DNA of 64,000 nt from Anisakis pegreffii (Eukaryota; Nematoda; Chromadorea; Rhabditida; Anisakidae): positions 1-64,000 of the forward strand of contig JAPYMA010000052.1 in assembly GCA_035041965.1 (NCBI GenBank), in the 5' to 3' direction. The notes beneath the pieces were generated by a model. That model was not told the origin of the DNA and did not search any database. It worked only from the letters and a program-made list of their open reading frames with translations. Position numbers and translations under genes: made by a program. Below are positions 62,901 to 64,000 of this stretch, piece after piece. The stretch's first letter is position 1, and every line of letters begins with the position of its first letter.

Positions 62901-63966
62901 GAACGACGGCGAGCAGTTGTAGGCGAACATCTTATCTGGATGTTCTTTTCGAACACCTTCGGCAAACTCTCTGGCATCACTCAACGTTGGATGTGACGTT
63001 TCCATCCATATCAGATCACAGTACGGCGCATAATGAATCGCTCGTTCAATACAATACTGAAGTGCCGTCTCATTCTTGAGTCTGAAAATTTTTGCGAATC
63101 TTCATGATGAAGGCGAATTTCGTTTTTTACATTTAATGCTCCAACCAAATACTACTAATTCACTGGTGCTTGCTGATCAAACCGCATCGATTTGTCTCCC
63201 ATCAATTAATTCATAATCAAAACACACATAATCAACGAAATTGCAATTGCTATAACATAAATTCAGTTGCAATATGAATGTCATAATACTTGATGAATAA
63301 ATTTCCATCTTTACATTGCTACAATCAAAAGATTTTCGTGTCGAATCAGTTTGTTTTGTGCCAATCAAAACTGACAATATTTTGTCCACAACTTATTAAT
63401 TAGATCAAGACAGGAGACAGAGGAGATCAAACCTATAGAATCCTTCTGATGTACGTCCAGCTTGACGGTCGATGTACTGGTGATCCCGTTCATCGACATC
63501 ACTGAAATTAGTGGCTTTTGCATGAAACTCGGCGGCTATTTTTCAACAACAAAATATTATGCGTCATTCCTTCAGAATAACAAATAATGCGAAGCATCAT
63601 AAGATCGATCAGCTACATCAAACCTCGCTATTCACGTTGTTTTCGTGACAAAAACACCTCAAGAATCTTATGACTGCTCTTCATGTGCCCTCCGTGGGGT
63701 ATTTGAAATTCAGAATATAGACTGTTTGCCATCTAATAATTGAAACTGTTGAATAACCTCGTAAGTAAACGAGCACTCTCGGCATCCGTGCGTGCAACTA
63801 TAATTGTTGGTACTCCACAAACGTCTGCAGCCAGTCGAGCCGCATTCAAATGTCTGATGTTTTCTTCGGTTGGAATCAACACCTTCCCACCCATATGACC
63901 ACATTTTTTCTCACTACCCAATTGGTCTTCGAAATGAACGCCAGCGGCTCCTGCCTCTATATAAGC
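56963..63966 (-). CDS. icl-1: bifunctional isocitrate lyase/malate synthase, 5' end outside window
   Basis: Twelve exons, 5' to 3': 63966-63758, 63501-63433, 63081-62701, 61613-61430, 61097-60864, 60507-60285, 59371-59085, 58876-58744, 58395-58219, 57925-57731, 57507-57379 and 57159-56963; all phases join and give 805 residues. The lyase part comes first, with the catalytic KKCGH loop in the first visible exon, then [21 protein letters not shown] and [13 protein letters not shown]. The malate synthase part follows: [59 protein letters not shown] and the C-terminal helical plug. The fused enzyme splits isocitrate to succinate and glyoxylate, then condenses glyoxylate with acetyl-CoA to malate, letting the worm make sugar from fat. 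Compared with C. elegans ICL-1 (968 aa), roughly 160 N-terminal residues lie beyond the right edge. Confidence 0.97.
61790..62270. repeat. hairpin and direct repeats in a lyase/synthase intron
   Basis: Inside the 1.1-kb intron 61614-62700, ATGCTTATCTCTAGTGA pairs with a later TCACTGGAGATAAGCAT with one mismatch (about 61808-61848), flanked by direct copies of GTTGTGCATGC. A second pair of direct repeats, CACGTGGTGGACT-TGACC, occurs at about 61937 and 62251. This may be a small worn foldback insertion. Confidence 0.5.
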
Positions 63967-64000
63967 CTAAAATTACAAGTTTAAACTAAGAATTTTTTAG

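Noticed and set aside
1..64000. tRNA, rRNA or telomeric TTAGGC repeats
   Set aside because: I looked for clover-leaf boxes and telomere runs and saw none that I could support; a covariance-model scan was not possible.

Overview
The window reads as nuclear DNA of a nematode. The strongest evidence is a bifunctional isocitrate lyase/malate synthase on the minus strand at the right end; this fusion of the two glyoxylate-cycle enzymes is the arrangement known from C. elegans icl-1. Supporting signs are AT-rich DNA, many introns, and splice-acceptor signals 5-10 bases before start codons, as expected for spliced-leader trans-splicing. I cannot name a species. Exon limits were worked out by hand from splice signals and reading phase; in the five well-supported genes all phases agree.

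Layout. 1-2650: AT-rich DNA with a small two-exon gene or gene remnant at 800-1297. 2651-9510: a satellite array of seventeen complete 388/389-bp units plus a decaying eighteenth. 9510-16400: mostly featureless, with a 66-bp, three-copy repeat near 11330. 16403-20254: a unit bounded by inverted repeats of about 157 bp that carries a six-exon gene for an unfamiliar protein with two CCHC-type zinc fingers; the left inverted repeat lies inside coding exon 1. 20255-24000: A-rich minisatellite, a tandem duplication of about 455 bp and an ATT tract. 24008-25035: a hAT-like foldback element, then a row of perfect hairpins around a G-rich tract, and possible orphan exons.

26075-36731: three plus-strand genes, namely a TDRD3-like Tudor/OB-fold protein (662 aa), mitochondrial ISCA1 (130 aa) and the histone N-terminal acetyltransferase NAA40/NatD (201 aa). 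Convergent to them, 52393-38301 minus holds a 13-exon gene for a probably secreted, low-complexity 853-aa protein with a compact cysteine-bearing C-terminus and a 7.3-kb first intron. 52394-56860 is intergenic. 63966-56963 minus is the lyase/synthase gene; its 5' exons lie beyond the window.

Functionally these are ordinary nematode housekeeping genes: glyoxylate cycle, Fe-S cluster maturation, histone acetylation, and mRNP/topoisomerase-linked RNA handling. The most novel parts are the inverted-repeat zinc-finger unit, the hairpin-dense GC islands and the unidentified secreted protein.
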